A stretch of 34,826 nt of DNA. Origin: Candidatus Phosphitivorax anaerolimi. Lineage in GTDB: Bacteria; Desulfobacterota; Desulfomonilia; UBA1062. Shown here piece after piece: positions 15,776 through 22,767 of the stretch. Numbering within the stretch: position 1 is the stretch's first letter; each line of letters starts with the position of its first letter. The stretch is from NCBI GenBank assembly GCA_001896555.1, contig MPOS01000045.1, positions 1-34,826 of the forward strand. Reading direction: 5' to 3'. Below the pieces are notes generated by a model. That model was not told the origin of the DNA. It saw only the letters and a program-made list of their open reading frames with translations, and did no database searches. A program made the position numbers and the translations under genes.

Positions 15776-16540
15776 CTATTTTCCTGTAAAGTTGGGTTTC
15801 CTCTTCTCCAGGAAAGCCTTCATCCCTTCCTTCTGATCAGATGTCGAGTACAATTCAGCCCATACATTGACCTCAAAGATAATCCCGGAGTTCAGGTCCT
15901 TGTCGATGCCATAGTTGATGGCCTTTTTGGCAGCTTCGATGCCGCGAGGGGATCTATCCATGAGTTTCTGCGCCAAGGATTTCGCATGTTCAATCGGGTC
16001 ACCGTCCACAACCCATTGGCAGAGCCCCCAAGCACTCGCAGTCGCAGCGTCGATGATATTACCGAAATAGATCATCTCCCGTGCGCGGCCCAACCCGATA
16101 AGCTTCGGGAGGCGCTGGGTTCCCCCTGCTCCGGGCATGATTCCGAGCTTGACCTCCGGAAGCCCGACTTTCGCGTCGGTGCTGAAAACCCGGAAATCAC
16201 ATGCCAGTGTCAACTCCAGGCCGCCGCCAAGCGCGAACCCCCTGACTGCGGCAAATACAGGGACCGGCAGGGCTTCGATTTTGCCGTATACATCGTTGAA
16301 GACAAACTTCCTGGCGTCGGCCGGACTCATATCAATCATCTCTGCGATATCGGCGCCTGCTGCAAAATTTTTTCCCTCGCCGGCAATGATCAGGGCGCGC
16401 ACACCCTCTTCGTCAGCAACCCTATCAAGCAGTGAATCCAACTCCTTGACGAGCCCCGTGTTGAGCGCGTTGAGCACCTCGGGCCGGTTGATCTTGATTA
16501 TCGCTATCCGGTCTTCATACTCGTATTTCAGATATTTCAT
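15776..16540 (-). CDS. Enoyl-CoA hydratase (crotonase)
   Basis: A 254-residue crotonase-fold enzyme that hydrates crotonyl-CoA to 3-hydroxybutyryl-CoA. The oxyanion-hole segments FAAGADIAEM and FALGGGLELTLACDFRV, and the PEVKLGIMPGAGGTQRLP stretch, hold the two catalytic Glu residues expected of true hydratases (GLEL and PEVKLG). The start is set at ATG 16540 (MKYLKYEYEDR), where AGGAGA lies nine bases upstream; the longer frame to 16597 has no family similarity. It follows the thiolase gene after a 90-base gap containing a hairpin and precedes the dehydratase gene. Confidence 0.93.
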   Translation of the reverse strand: MKYLKYEYEDRIAIIKINRPEVLNALNTGLVKELDSLLDRVADEEGVRALIIAGEGKNFAAGADIAEMIDMSPADARKFVFNDVYGKIEALPVPVFAAVRGFALGGGLELTLACDFRVFSTDAKVGLPEVKLGIMPGAGGTQRLPKLIGLGRAREMIYFGNIIDAATASAWGLCQWVVDGDPIEHAKSLAQKLMDRSPRGIEAAKKAINYGIDKDLNSGIIFEVNVWAELYSTSDQKEGMKAFLEKRKPNFTGK

Positions 16541-16559
16541 CCCGGTATCTCCTGTTGGT

Positions 16560-16584
16560 TGGCGGGGCTTTTTTAGCCCCGCCA
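16560..16584. repeat. Intercistronic stem-loop between thiolase and hydratase genes
   Basis: A perfect 10-bp stem: TGGCGGGGCT 16560-16569 and AGCCCCGCCA 16575-16584, with a five-base loop. On the minus-strand transcript the loop is AAAAA and no U-run follows, so it is more likely an mRNA processing or stability element, or a partial attenuator, than a terminator. Confidence 0.5.
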
Positions 16585-16630
16585 TTCTCTGCTGCACTGT
16601 ATTCTTCCATCTATGGGGAAAGCAGTCCTG

Positions 16631-17845
16631 CTACTCGTCGACCTTGATTACCACGCAATCGCCCTGGGCCAGACCGCCGCAGATACCGCACACTCCGTAG
16701 CCGCCACCCCGTCTCTTGAGTTCATACATCATGGTGAGCAGAATCCGTGCGCCGCTCGCCCCCACAGGATGGCCGATTGCGATGGCCCCGCCGTTGGGGT
16801 TTGTCCTTTTCAGAATCTCGTGCCACTTCGCTTCGTAGCCTTCGGCGAGGATCTTGGTGGAAACCAGGGTGACCGCGGCAAACGCCTCGTTGATCTCGAC
16901 CACCTTCATGTCGTCGATGGTCAGATCTGCCCGTTTCAGGGCCTTCTGGATCACGAAACCGGGAAGCTCGGCCATTCTCCTGGGCTCGCTTGCGCCGCTG
17001 GCCACCGAGACGATGGTGGCAAGGGGCTTGACGCCCTTCTCTTCTGCCTTGGATCTCCTCATAATAATGACCGCGGCAGCCCCTGCATCAAGGCCAGGGG
17101 CATTGCCGGCGGTCACTGTGGGGCTTCCGTAGATGGTCTTCAGCTTTGCAAGACCTTCGAGAGTGGTGTTCGGCTTAGGGAACTCGTCGCGGTCGAAAAT
17201 GATCGGATCGCCCCGTTTCTGCGGAACCTCAACAGGCACCAGCTCGTCCTTGAATCTCCCGGCCTTGTCGGCCTCTCCCCACTTCTGCTGTGAACCCAGT
17301 GCCCACAGGTCCTGTTCCTCGCGGGATATGCCGTATTCGATAGCGATCTCTCCGGCGTCCTTGCCCAGAGGAGAGTATTCGCGGTAGGTGATCGGGTTGA
17401 GATAATCCTGAACCAGGAGCGGCATCATCCCTGAGCCCCACCGGTGCCCGTTGATCAGAAGCGGAGTGTTGCTCATGTTCTCAGCGCCCACTGCCATGCA
17501 GGTATCTGCTTCTCCCAGCAGAATCGCCCGTCTTCCCAGATGAACTGCGCAGAGTGATGAACAGCATGCCCGGTCGATGGTCAGAGACACCAGGTTTTGG
17601 GGCAGCCCGGCCCGGAGCAGTGCCTGCCGTCCATTCACATTGTCATAGAGCGCCGCCTCGGCCTGATCACACATGCCATAATAGAGCTCGTCGAGGTCTT
17701 CACCCTTGAGGCCGGATCTCTTGAGGCTCTCCTTGATGACAATGCACCCCAGATCGGTGCTGTGCATGTTTTTCAGGGTACCGCCGAACTTGCTGAACGG
17801 TGTCCTCACTCCACTTACAATTACGATATCATCTTTGCTTTTCAT
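16631..17845 (-). CDS. Acetyl-CoA acetyltransferase (thiolase)
   Basis: A 404-residue thiolase that splits acetoacetyl-CoA into two acetyl-CoA, or runs in reverse. The acylated Cys is expected at Cys94 in DRACCSSLCAV, aligned with the usual KVCGSGLKA. NEAFAAV, GHPVGASGAR (active-site His) and the C-terminal CGICGGLAQGD (second catalytic Cys) complete the family pattern. The Cys-rich active-site segment (three Cys in RACCSSLC) departs from the common CGSG form but is seen in some family branches. A ribosome site AAGGGAGC precedes the ATG. It is downstream of the TetR gene by 66 bases and upstream of the hydratase. Confidence 0.93.
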   Translation of the reverse strand: MKSKDDIVIVSGVRTPFSKFGGTLKNMHSTDLGCIVIKESLKRSGLKGEDLDELYYGMCDQAEAALYDNVNGRQALLRAGLPQNLVSLTIDRACCSSLCAVHLGRRAILLGEADTCMAVGAENMSNTPLLINGHRWGSGMMPLLVQDYLNPITYREYSPLGKDAGEIAIEYGISREEQDLWALGSQQKWGEADKAGRFKDELVPVEVPQKRGDPIIFDRDEFPKPNTTLEGLAKLKTIYGSPTVTAGNAPGLDAGAAAVIIMRRSKAEEKGVKPLATIVSVASGASEPRRMAELPGFVIQKALKRADLTIDDMKVVEINEAFAAVTLVSTKILAEGYEAKWHEILKRTNPNGGAIAIGHPVGASGARILLTMMYELKRRGGGYGVCGICGGLAQGDCVVIKVDE

Positions 17846-17911
17846 TGTTTGCTCCCTTCATTATTCTCCTGCTTACGAAAGGCTCTCGTTGTTCCTTAAA
17901 AAGGCGATGTC

Positions 17912-19090
17912 TCAGTCCTCGTCCCCCCGATAGGCCATAACAGCCGAACAGAAAAGGTTCGTTGCGTGGTTGATCTCCTGGATCTTGTCTTGACCCCTGC
18001 CATCATGGAACATCATCCACCGGAGGGCCAGATGGCTGAATGCGCCGAAGAACATGTTCCTGAACACGCGCGGATTCACATCGGGCCGGAAGCAGCCTTT
18101 TTCTTTGCCTTCTTCGATGATCTCTTCGACCACGCGGAAATACCTCTGGAAACTCTCGAACGCCTTGGAACGGTAGAACCGGGGGTTCAGCTGAAGCTGG
18201 AAAAGGAATACCTTGAGAAAGTCTTCCTCGGTCAGCATCAGGAAGAAATAGTACTTGGTGAACCTCTTGAGCTTGCGGATCGGGTTCTTGATATGAAAGG
18301 TCTCGGACAGCTCATAGAGATTCTCCTGAAACCGGTGTCGAGGGATGGAGAGGAAGACATCTTCTTTGTTCTCAAAATACTCATAGACTGAAGCCTCGGA
18401 AATCCCGGCAATCTTTGCGATCTCGGAAATCTTTGCCTTGGTGAATCCTTTTTCGGCAAACACCTTCTCAGCAGCCCTCAAGATCCGATCCGCCTTGGTG
18501 CAGATCGGCCTCGCGCTCGAGGTAATCATGGCATGAATCAGGGACATGATATCATCAAGGTCACCAGTACTCTCTTCAATCTCGCCAAGGGCAAGGGAGC
18601 TGATTACCTCCATGTCCAAGGTGCCGAGAATGATATCGCGCACCACCTTAACATTCAGATCCGAGCGGAACGAGCCATCCTTGATGCCATTGTCGAGAAT
18701 GCCGTACATGACATAGGCATATTCCTTCACGAGCTGGTAGGCCGGCGTCAGATAGAACTCCGGCGATGACCTGCATTCGAGAATCAGTATCCTGCCGTAT
18801 CCCGGGTGGGTGTCTATGTCTCTCAGGTGGAACCAGATCATTTTGCTCAGGCGGCTCTCAGAATCACGGATACCCTGCAAATGCTCTCTCAGCAGAAAGA
18901 GTACCTCTTTCATCCGCTCGCCAGGCACTGAAAACAGCAGATCTTCCTTGCTCTTGAAATACTGATAGATCACGGAGTCTGCAACCCCTGCTCTCGCAGC
19001 GATTTCAGAGATGGTGGCATCCACCATACTTTTTTCCGACATGATCTCTTCCGCAGAAGACAATATCTTGGCACGTTTATCTTCAACCAT
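17912..19090 (-). CDS. Tandem TetR-type repressor (two TetR units fused)
   Basis: A 392-residue protein made of two full TetR proteins in one chain. The first helix-turn-helix spans residues about 5-50 (ISEIAARAGVADSVIYQYFKS), followed by an all-helical ligand domain to about 190. The second helix-turn-helix is at about 199-246 (ISEIAKIAGISEASVYEYFEN), again followed by a ligand domain. Normal TetR proteins are about 200 residues and dimerise; this one could form a pseudo-dimer by itself. It lies inside the operon between the 3-hydroxyacyl-CoA dehydrogenase and thiolase genes, so it probably controls the operon in response to an acyl-CoA. GAGGT precedes the ATG. The DNA is one continuous frame, not two merged calls. 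Confidence 0.92.
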   Translation of the reverse strand: MVEDKRAKILSSAEEIMSEKSMVDATISEIAARAGVADSVIYQYFKSKEDLLFSVPGERMKEVLFLLREHLQGIRDSESRLSKMIWFHLRDIDTHPGYGRILILECRSSPEFYLTPAYQLVKEYAYVMYGILDNGIKDGSFRSDLNVKVVRDIILGTLDMEVISSLALGEIEESTGDLDDIMSLIHAMITSSARPICTKADRILRAAEKVFAEKGFTKAKISEIAKIAGISEASVYEYFENKEDVFLSIPRHRFQENLYELSETFHIKNPIRKLKRFTKYYFFLMLTEEDFLKVFLFQLQLNPRFYRSKAFESFQRYFRVVEEIIEEGKEKGCFRPDVNPRVFRNMFFGAFSHLALRWMMFHDGRGQDKIQEINHATNLFCSAVMAYRGDED

Positions 19091-19197
19091 CAGAGAACCT
19101 CATGTCGGGTTTGTATATCGGCTCCTGCTCGATCATCGCCGTCTTACTTGCCAATCTGTTTTGCCTCACCAATGAAGTGAATTGATGTTTCCTCACC

Positions 19198-19227
19198 CTG
19201 GCTCACTTATTACTGGCTCACTTATTA
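19198..19227. repeat. Perfect 15-bp tandem duplication across a stop codon
   Basis: CTGGCTCACTTATTA occurs twice in direct succession, 19198-19212 and 19213-19227. On the minus strand the second copy holds the last two codons and the stop of the 3-hydroxyacyl-CoA dehydrogenase gene, so the first copy repeats AAT AAG TGA just downstream. It looks like a recent slippage or duplication event. Confidence 0.9.
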
Positions 19228-20078
19228 TAGGTATACCAACCCCTGCCTGTCTTTCTTCCGAGATGCTTCGCATCAACCAGCTGCTTCAGGATAGGCCTGG
19301 GCCTGAACCGCTCGCCATACGCGTCGAAAAGAATCTGCTGCACCTTCAGGTTCAGATCATTGCTGGTGAGATCCATCAGGGCGAACGGGCCGACCGGGTG
19401 CCCCAGACCATACCTGCATGCGGTATCGATATCTTCGGGGCTCGCAACCCCCTCTTCTAAGAGCCTGCATGCCTCCACCCACATTGCGTGGAGCAGCCTG
19501 TTGACGGCGAAACCGGCAACATCCTTTACCCGCACCGGTTCCTTGCCGATCGTGCGGCAGCATTCCATCATGAACTCCACTGCGCTCTCATCGGTGTCGA
19601 GCGCCGGGATCACCTCGACCAGCTTCATGACGAACGCCGGGGAGAAGAAATGTGCTCCCAGAAACTTCCCGATTCTCTGCGGCCCCACGGAGGTGGCCAG
19701 AAGGGTGATGGGCAGGCTCGATGTGTTGGTGGCGAAGACGCATTCGGGTTTGCAGAGGGTATCCAGACGCGAGAACACCTCTTTCTTCGTGTTGAAGTCT
19801 TCAAACACGGCCTCGACCACGAGATCCGCATCCTCAAAACCCTCGAACTTGTCGGTCAGGCTGATTCGATCGAGGGACGCTATCGTCTCTTCCTCGGTCA
19901 TCTTGCCCTTCTTGATCGACTTGTCCAGAACGCCGCCCAGTCGCTCCTTTGCCCGCTGAGCGAGATCGAGGGAGATTTCATGGATGACCACATTGATACC
20001 CGATGCGGCAAAACACAGCGCAATCTCAGACCCCATCATGCCGGCACCGGCTACTCCTACTTTTTTGATATTTCCCAT
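19218..20078 (-). CDS. hbd: 3-hydroxybutyryl-CoA dehydrogenase
   Basis: A 286-residue NAD-dependent enzyme oxidising 3-hydroxybutyryl-CoA to acetoacetyl-CoA. The Rossmann motif is GAGMMG (11-16). The catalytic and substrate region reads ATNTSSLPIT, then GAHFFSPAFVMKLVEVI (catalytic His) and GFAVNRLLHAM (conserved Asn). The C-terminal domain DTACRYGLGHPVGPFALMD and GRKTGRGWYTY are characteristic. Length matches clostridial Hbd. AGGGGGTAAG precedes the ATG at 20078. It is the first gene of the operon, with its own promoter and a possible operator upstream. NAD versus NADP use is not certain. Confidence 0.94.
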   Translation of the reverse strand: MGNIKKVGVAGAGMMGSEIALCFAASGINVVIHEISLDLAQRAKERLGGVLDKSIKKGKMTEEETIASLDRISLTDKFEGFEDADLVVEAVFEDFNTKKEVFSRLDTLCKPECVFATNTSSLPITLLATSVGPQRIGKFLGAHFFSPAFVMKLVEVIPALDTDESAVEFMMECCRTIGKEPVRVKDVAGFAVNRLLHAMWVEACRLLEEGVASPEDIDTACRYGLGHPVGPFALMDLTSNDLNLKVQQILFDAYGERFRPRPILKQLVDAKHLGRKTGRGWYTYNK

Positions 20079-20113
20079 GATGAACTTACCCCCTGGGTGT
20101 ATGTATTTCCCAC

Positions 20114-20130
20114 ATCAAATTTATTTTGAT
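20114..20130. promoter_or_regulatory. Candidate operator for the tandem TetR protein
   Basis: ATCAAA 20114-20119 and TTTGAT 20125-20130 form a perfect inverted repeat around a 5-base centre. It lies between the proposed transcription start and the hbd start codon, where a bound repressor would block elongation. Assignment to the operon's TetR protein is inferred from position only. Confidence 0.4.
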
Positions 20131-20156
20131 TTACTCTTTCTTTTATTCTGAATGCC

Positions 20157-20185
20157 ATTCTATTCATTATCCCAGCCCTAGTCAA
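20157..20185 (-). promoter_or_regulatory. Sigma-70-like promoter of the 4-hydroxybutyrate operon
   Basis: On the minus strand TTGACT (20185-20180) and TAGAAT (20162-20157) are spaced by exactly 17 bases. This gives a start near 20150 and a leader of about 70 bases before the hbd ATG at 20078. Confidence 0.55.
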
Positions 20186-20778
20186 CAGTTATTTTCCCTA
20201 GAAGGATCGATTATCTTACTTTATTTTTCCCACGTTACAATATTATTATCCTTATCCGGGTATCTTTCCCACCCTGAAACGCCCTGCCTTCTCGCGCATA
20301 AGCAGTAAATTGAATTTCTTTCCTTTTACCATGATCGTTCCCCAGGCTGTGTTTCTATCGTTCCTTGTAAACCTCGATAGAGTGAGCATAGTGCTCATCC
20401 CTTGATACATGAGGATGCACCATGCCGATTCCATAAGAATGTTATTCAGTCATAGGGATTTATCAAGTGATTATATCAATAACCCTTCGCGACCCCTGAT
20501 ACTCCAGCGGTGCACGAAGATAACCGGCTTCGTAGCCTATAGCTCGAAGGCATGAAGAAGACGTACATGCTTGTGGTCTCGGACAAGGAATGTGTAGCCA
20601 TCAACCCTGCCCAATACCGGCCCAAGGCAGTCCGTGGGTTCCAGCCGGGATGACAATCCGGAAGATATGCCGCCTGCTATGGAGGCCCGTTCTCCTCATG
20701 GGAGAAACAGCACTGCAAGGGTATCGATTGCTGCCTTCAATACCGCACCGGTGGCAGCCGGGATCAGCCCTGATCCTT
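20186..20778. other. Intergenic region, about 590 bases, no gene seen
   Basis: The left half is AT-rich with repeated TTCCCAC strings; the right half is GC-richer. A 33-codon frame at about 20551-20652 (MKKTYMLVVSDKECVAINP...) and a 60-codon minus-strand frame at 20252-20434 are protein-like over short stretches but lack ribosome sites; they could be decayed genes. No RNA gene or strong hairpin was found. Confidence 0.35.
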
Positions 20779-21507
20779 CTATTGTCTGGCGCGCAAGAGC
20801 CTCTCAAGGAGTTCGTCGAGACTGGGTTTGCGTCTTGAGGGATGGAGCGGAGGCACCTTGAGCCTGCCCTCGGCGCACTGCCTCACCTCTTCGAGGCGGG
20901 TGACACGGTGGCTCTCAAGATGCGGACCGATCTTTTCTCTCAGGAGGCGCACGACCATATCCACATCGTCCAGGGCATGGTGTTTCTGCTGTTCAGCGAT
21001 CCCGAATGCCTTGAGCACCGTGATCAGCCGGTAGTTATAGAGGCGCGGCACTATGTTGCGGACAAGCTCGAGCACACAGAACCCGGGCTTGAGGGTATCG
21101 GGCATGTTCATACGCCGGAAGGTGGGTGCCAGAACCCGGTCCCAGTCGAAGGAGAGATTGTACGAGGCAAGGGGCAAATCGCCGGCAAAAAGCCGGAACC
21201 GTTCAAGGGCCTCCCGTGGGGGGCTGCCCTGATCTCTGAGATAGCTCCGGGTGTAACGGTGAATCCGGACGGCAGCGGGTTCCATGGGCACATCGAAGTT
21301 GATCAGCTCCCTGAACGGCTCACCTTCAGGCTCCCACCCTCGCATGATCCGTGCGGCAATCTCTACCGGATATACCGGATCAATGAGACCGGTTGTTTCG
21401 GTGTCGATGAGCACCCATCGATCGGGATGATTGTTTCCGCTGTCTGTCACCTGCTCAACCGCCTTGATAGGGAAGATTGCTTTAATCGCCGTTGCAGTAA
21501 TATGCAT
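20779..21507 (-). CDS. DnaQ-like 3'-5' exonuclease (DEDDh family)
   Basis: A 242-residue exonuclease domain protein related to DNA polymerase III epsilon, DEDDh subtype. Exo I is IDTETTGL (metal Asp and Glu), Exo II is SYNLSFDWDRV (metal Asp), and Exo III is HHALDDVDMV (His and Asp). A C-terminal tail of about 40 basic residues (HPSRRKPSLDELLERLLRA) has no named domain. It probably trims DNA or RNA 3' ends in repair or processing; it is too divergent to be called the replicative proofreading subunit. The start is uncertain: ATG 21507 is used here, while TTG 21537 and GTG 21450 also lie in frame, and none has a good ribosome site. It follows the selenoprotein gene closely and may be co-transcribed. 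Confidence 0.8.
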   Translation of the reverse strand: MHITATAIKAIFPIKAVEQVTDSGNNHPDRWVLIDTETTGLIDPVYPVEIAARIMRGWEPEGEPFRELINFDVPMEPAAVRIHRYTRSYLRDQGSPPREALERFRLFAGDLPLASYNLSFDWDRVLAPTFRRMNMPDTLKPGFCVLELVRNIVPRLYNYRLITVLKAFGIAEQQKHHALDDVDMVVRLLREKIGPHLESHRVTRLEEVRQCAEGRLKVPPLHPSRRKPSLDELLERLLRARQ

Positions 21508-21548
21508 GGGTATCGAATAAAATTCGCTCAAATACAAGAAAGAAATAG

Positions 21549-21713
21549 CTACGTCCGGTCTGCATCTCTAGCATTTTTCTTTGCTGTGTTCTTCCCGTCC
21601 TTGACCGGACAGGTGCGGCTCATTCAGGTCCGCGCGCCCAGCCTGGGGAGCAGCCATGCCTGAAGGAGAAACCAGGCACAGATGATGAGGATGAGGATCC
21701 CGATGTCGGCCAT
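21549..21713 (-). CDS. Probable 54-residue membrane selenoprotein (UGA read as selenocysteine)
   Basis: ATG at 21713 has AAGGAG eight bases upstream. The frame encodes MADIGILILIICAWFLLQAW and continues LLPRLGART, then meets a single UGA at 21626-21624. It then continues without interruption as MSRTCPVKDGKNTAKK to the TAG at 21551-21549. Residues about 4-24 form one transmembrane helix. With Sec at position 30 the motif TUMSRTC places Sec and Cys35 at the membrane surface, followed by a Lys-rich tail that should lie in the cytoplasm. A hairpin with a GGUC apical loop begins 11 bases after the UGA (next entry), as in bacterial SECIS elements. Without recoding the product would be a 29-residue peptide. 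Family and function are not established. It lies just upstream of the exonuclease gene. Confidence 0.68.
21595..21626 (-). promoter_or_regulatory. Predicted bacterial SECIS element with the UGA codon
   Basis: After the UGA (21626-21624) and 11 unpaired bases, CUGUCC (21612-21607) pairs with GGACGG (21600-21595) around the six-base loop GGUCAA. The GGUC lies 17 bases downstream of the UGA. In E. coli fdhF the SelB-binding GGUC loop is about 18 bases downstream. One of the six pairs is G-U. An overlapping 8-base inverted repeat (GTCCGGTC 21553-21560 with GACCGGAC 21603-21610) could form a competing structure. Confidence 0.62.
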
Positions 21714-21803
21714 GATCAAACTCCTTGTCTGTTTAGATGATCAATCAAGGGTTTCTGGTGTGTCTTCCATAGGGAGAGTCGATTGCCGGTGCAGTCTGAA
21801 GAC

Positions 21804-21844
21804 AAAAAAAAGGATGGCGGTTAGGGCATAGGACGCGCCATCCT
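21804..21844 (-). terminator. Strong intrinsic terminator on the minus strand with no gene upstream
   Basis: Read on the minus strand, AGGATGGCG (21844-21836) pairs with CGCCATCCT (21819-21811) across a 16-base loop and is followed by a run of eight U (21811-21804). It is a textbook Rho-independent terminator. The nearest minus-strand gene that could end here is the cold-shock gene, whose stop is 478 bases away. A small RNA or a long 3' region may end at this point. Confidence 0.75.
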
Positions 21845-21858
21845 AAAGAGGAGGTTTT

Positions 21859-21915
21859 ATGTTTGTACTATTTGAGATGCGTGGCAACGGAAAAGGATTC
21901 ACATTTTGTGGGTAA
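21859..21915 (+). CDS. Doubtful 18-codon ORF with a perfect ribosome site
   Basis: MFVLFEMRGNGKGFTFCG is preceded by AGAGGAGG four to five bases before the ATG and follows directly on the hairpin at 21811-21844. It might be a leader peptide or a small protein, but no plus-strand gene follows for 4.6 kb, so it may be a chance match. Confidence 0.2.
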   Translation: MFVLFEMRGNGKGFTFCG

Positions 21916-22321
21916 TTTCATAAATCCCCCGATGCGGTCTCCGTTCGAGGGAAATCCACTCCACATTAGCTCTTAATGTCTCTTTATCGGATATCATAAG
22001 ATCCAGCAATCGCCCATTATTCCGATCTGCTCAATAGGCAATTTATATTTTTATTTCCTATTTAATCATGAGCGGCCGGAGAATTGTCTTCTGTTGGGGT
22101 GCCTGAGGGGGTTCCGTGGGATATACCCTCGAATAGGCTGGTGCTCAATGGGGCCGGAGACCGGGAATACGGCCCGGTCTTCGCGCAACTGCTCGGAGAT
22201 GCTTAAGCTTCGCAGGGATGAATGCGCATGAAATCAGGGCCTCCCACCCCGGCAGGCCTCATACCGGAGAGCATATAATCGCTGATCAGGATGAGAGGCT
22301 ACTGAGTGCTGGTTTGCGGTA
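21916..22321. other. Gene-free region between the orphan terminator and the cold-shock gene
   Basis: About 400 bases without a supported gene. The part at 21960-22070 is AT-rich and, on the minus strand, carries TATAAA-like strings that could be the -10 of a small RNA ending at the terminator at 21804-21844. The part at 22100-22300 is GC-richer with short complementary strings. I cannot assign it to a known RNA family. Confidence 0.35.
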
Positions 22322-22522
22322 CTAGACCTTATAGACGTTTGACGCCTGAGGTCCCTTCGGTCCATTCGTAATGTCAAATGTCACTCTCTGCCCCTCTTCG
22401 AGAGACCGGAAACCTTCCTGCTTGATGGATGTATGGTGTACGAAGACATCCTGCCCGTCATCAGAGGTAATGAAACCAAAGCCTTTTGAATCATTGAACC
22501 ACTTTACTCTTCCTTGTGCCAT
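22322..22522 (-). CDS. cspA: Cold-shock protein, CspA family
   Basis: A 66-residue single OB-fold RNA chaperone. RNP1 is KGFGFI and RNP2 is VFVHHTS, followed by [21 protein letters not shown]. It melts RNA secondary structure in the cytoplasm. The start is set at ATG 22522 ([10 protein letters not shown]), with AAAGAGGT seven bases upstream; the longer frame to 22555 adds residues foreign to the family. A long leader of about 170 bases with a hairpin precedes it, as is common for cold-inducible csp genes. Which csp paralogue it is cannot be told. Confidence 0.95.
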   Translation of the reverse strand: MAQGRVKWFNDSKGFGFITSDDGQDVFVHHTSIKQEGFRSLEEGQRVTFDITNGPKGPQASNVYKV

Positions 22523-22672
22523 GAAAGACCTCTTTCCAGATTCCCTGACCGGCATAGCCAGAGATCTGCTTGTTAGAATTTCTGAAAATGAGAATTATCG
22601 TGAATGAAATGATCCGTTGGCTTTTTGAAGTGAACCGAAGGTTGCATTCATACAGCACTTTTCATATCAGAT

Positions 22673-22726
22673 AGATCTCTCTTTCAGATCTGTTGTGCCA
22701 TTAGTGCAAATCTGGCGGCATGTCAA
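22673..22726 (-). promoter_or_regulatory. Promoter and leader hairpin of the cold-shock gene
   Basis: On the minus strand TTGACA (22726-22721) and TAATGG (22703-22698) are 17 bases apart, a strong sigma-70-like promoter. The transcript would begin near 22691, and its first bases contain AGATCT twice (22686-22691 and 22673-22678) with a seven-base spacer, able to form a 6-bp hairpin at the very 5' end of a leader of about 170 bases. Confidence 0.6.
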
Positions 22727-22767
22727 CAAAAAACGATCTCATGAAAACTTAACAAAGGCCCTCCCGA

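Noticed and set aside
15521-16435. 304-codon plus-strand frame
   Set aside because: Antisense to the crotonase and dehydratase genes, which are clearly real.
20551-20652. 33-codon frame beginning MKKTYMLVVSDKECVAINP
   Set aside because: No usable ribosome site and no recognised family; may be a decayed gene fragment but not supportable.
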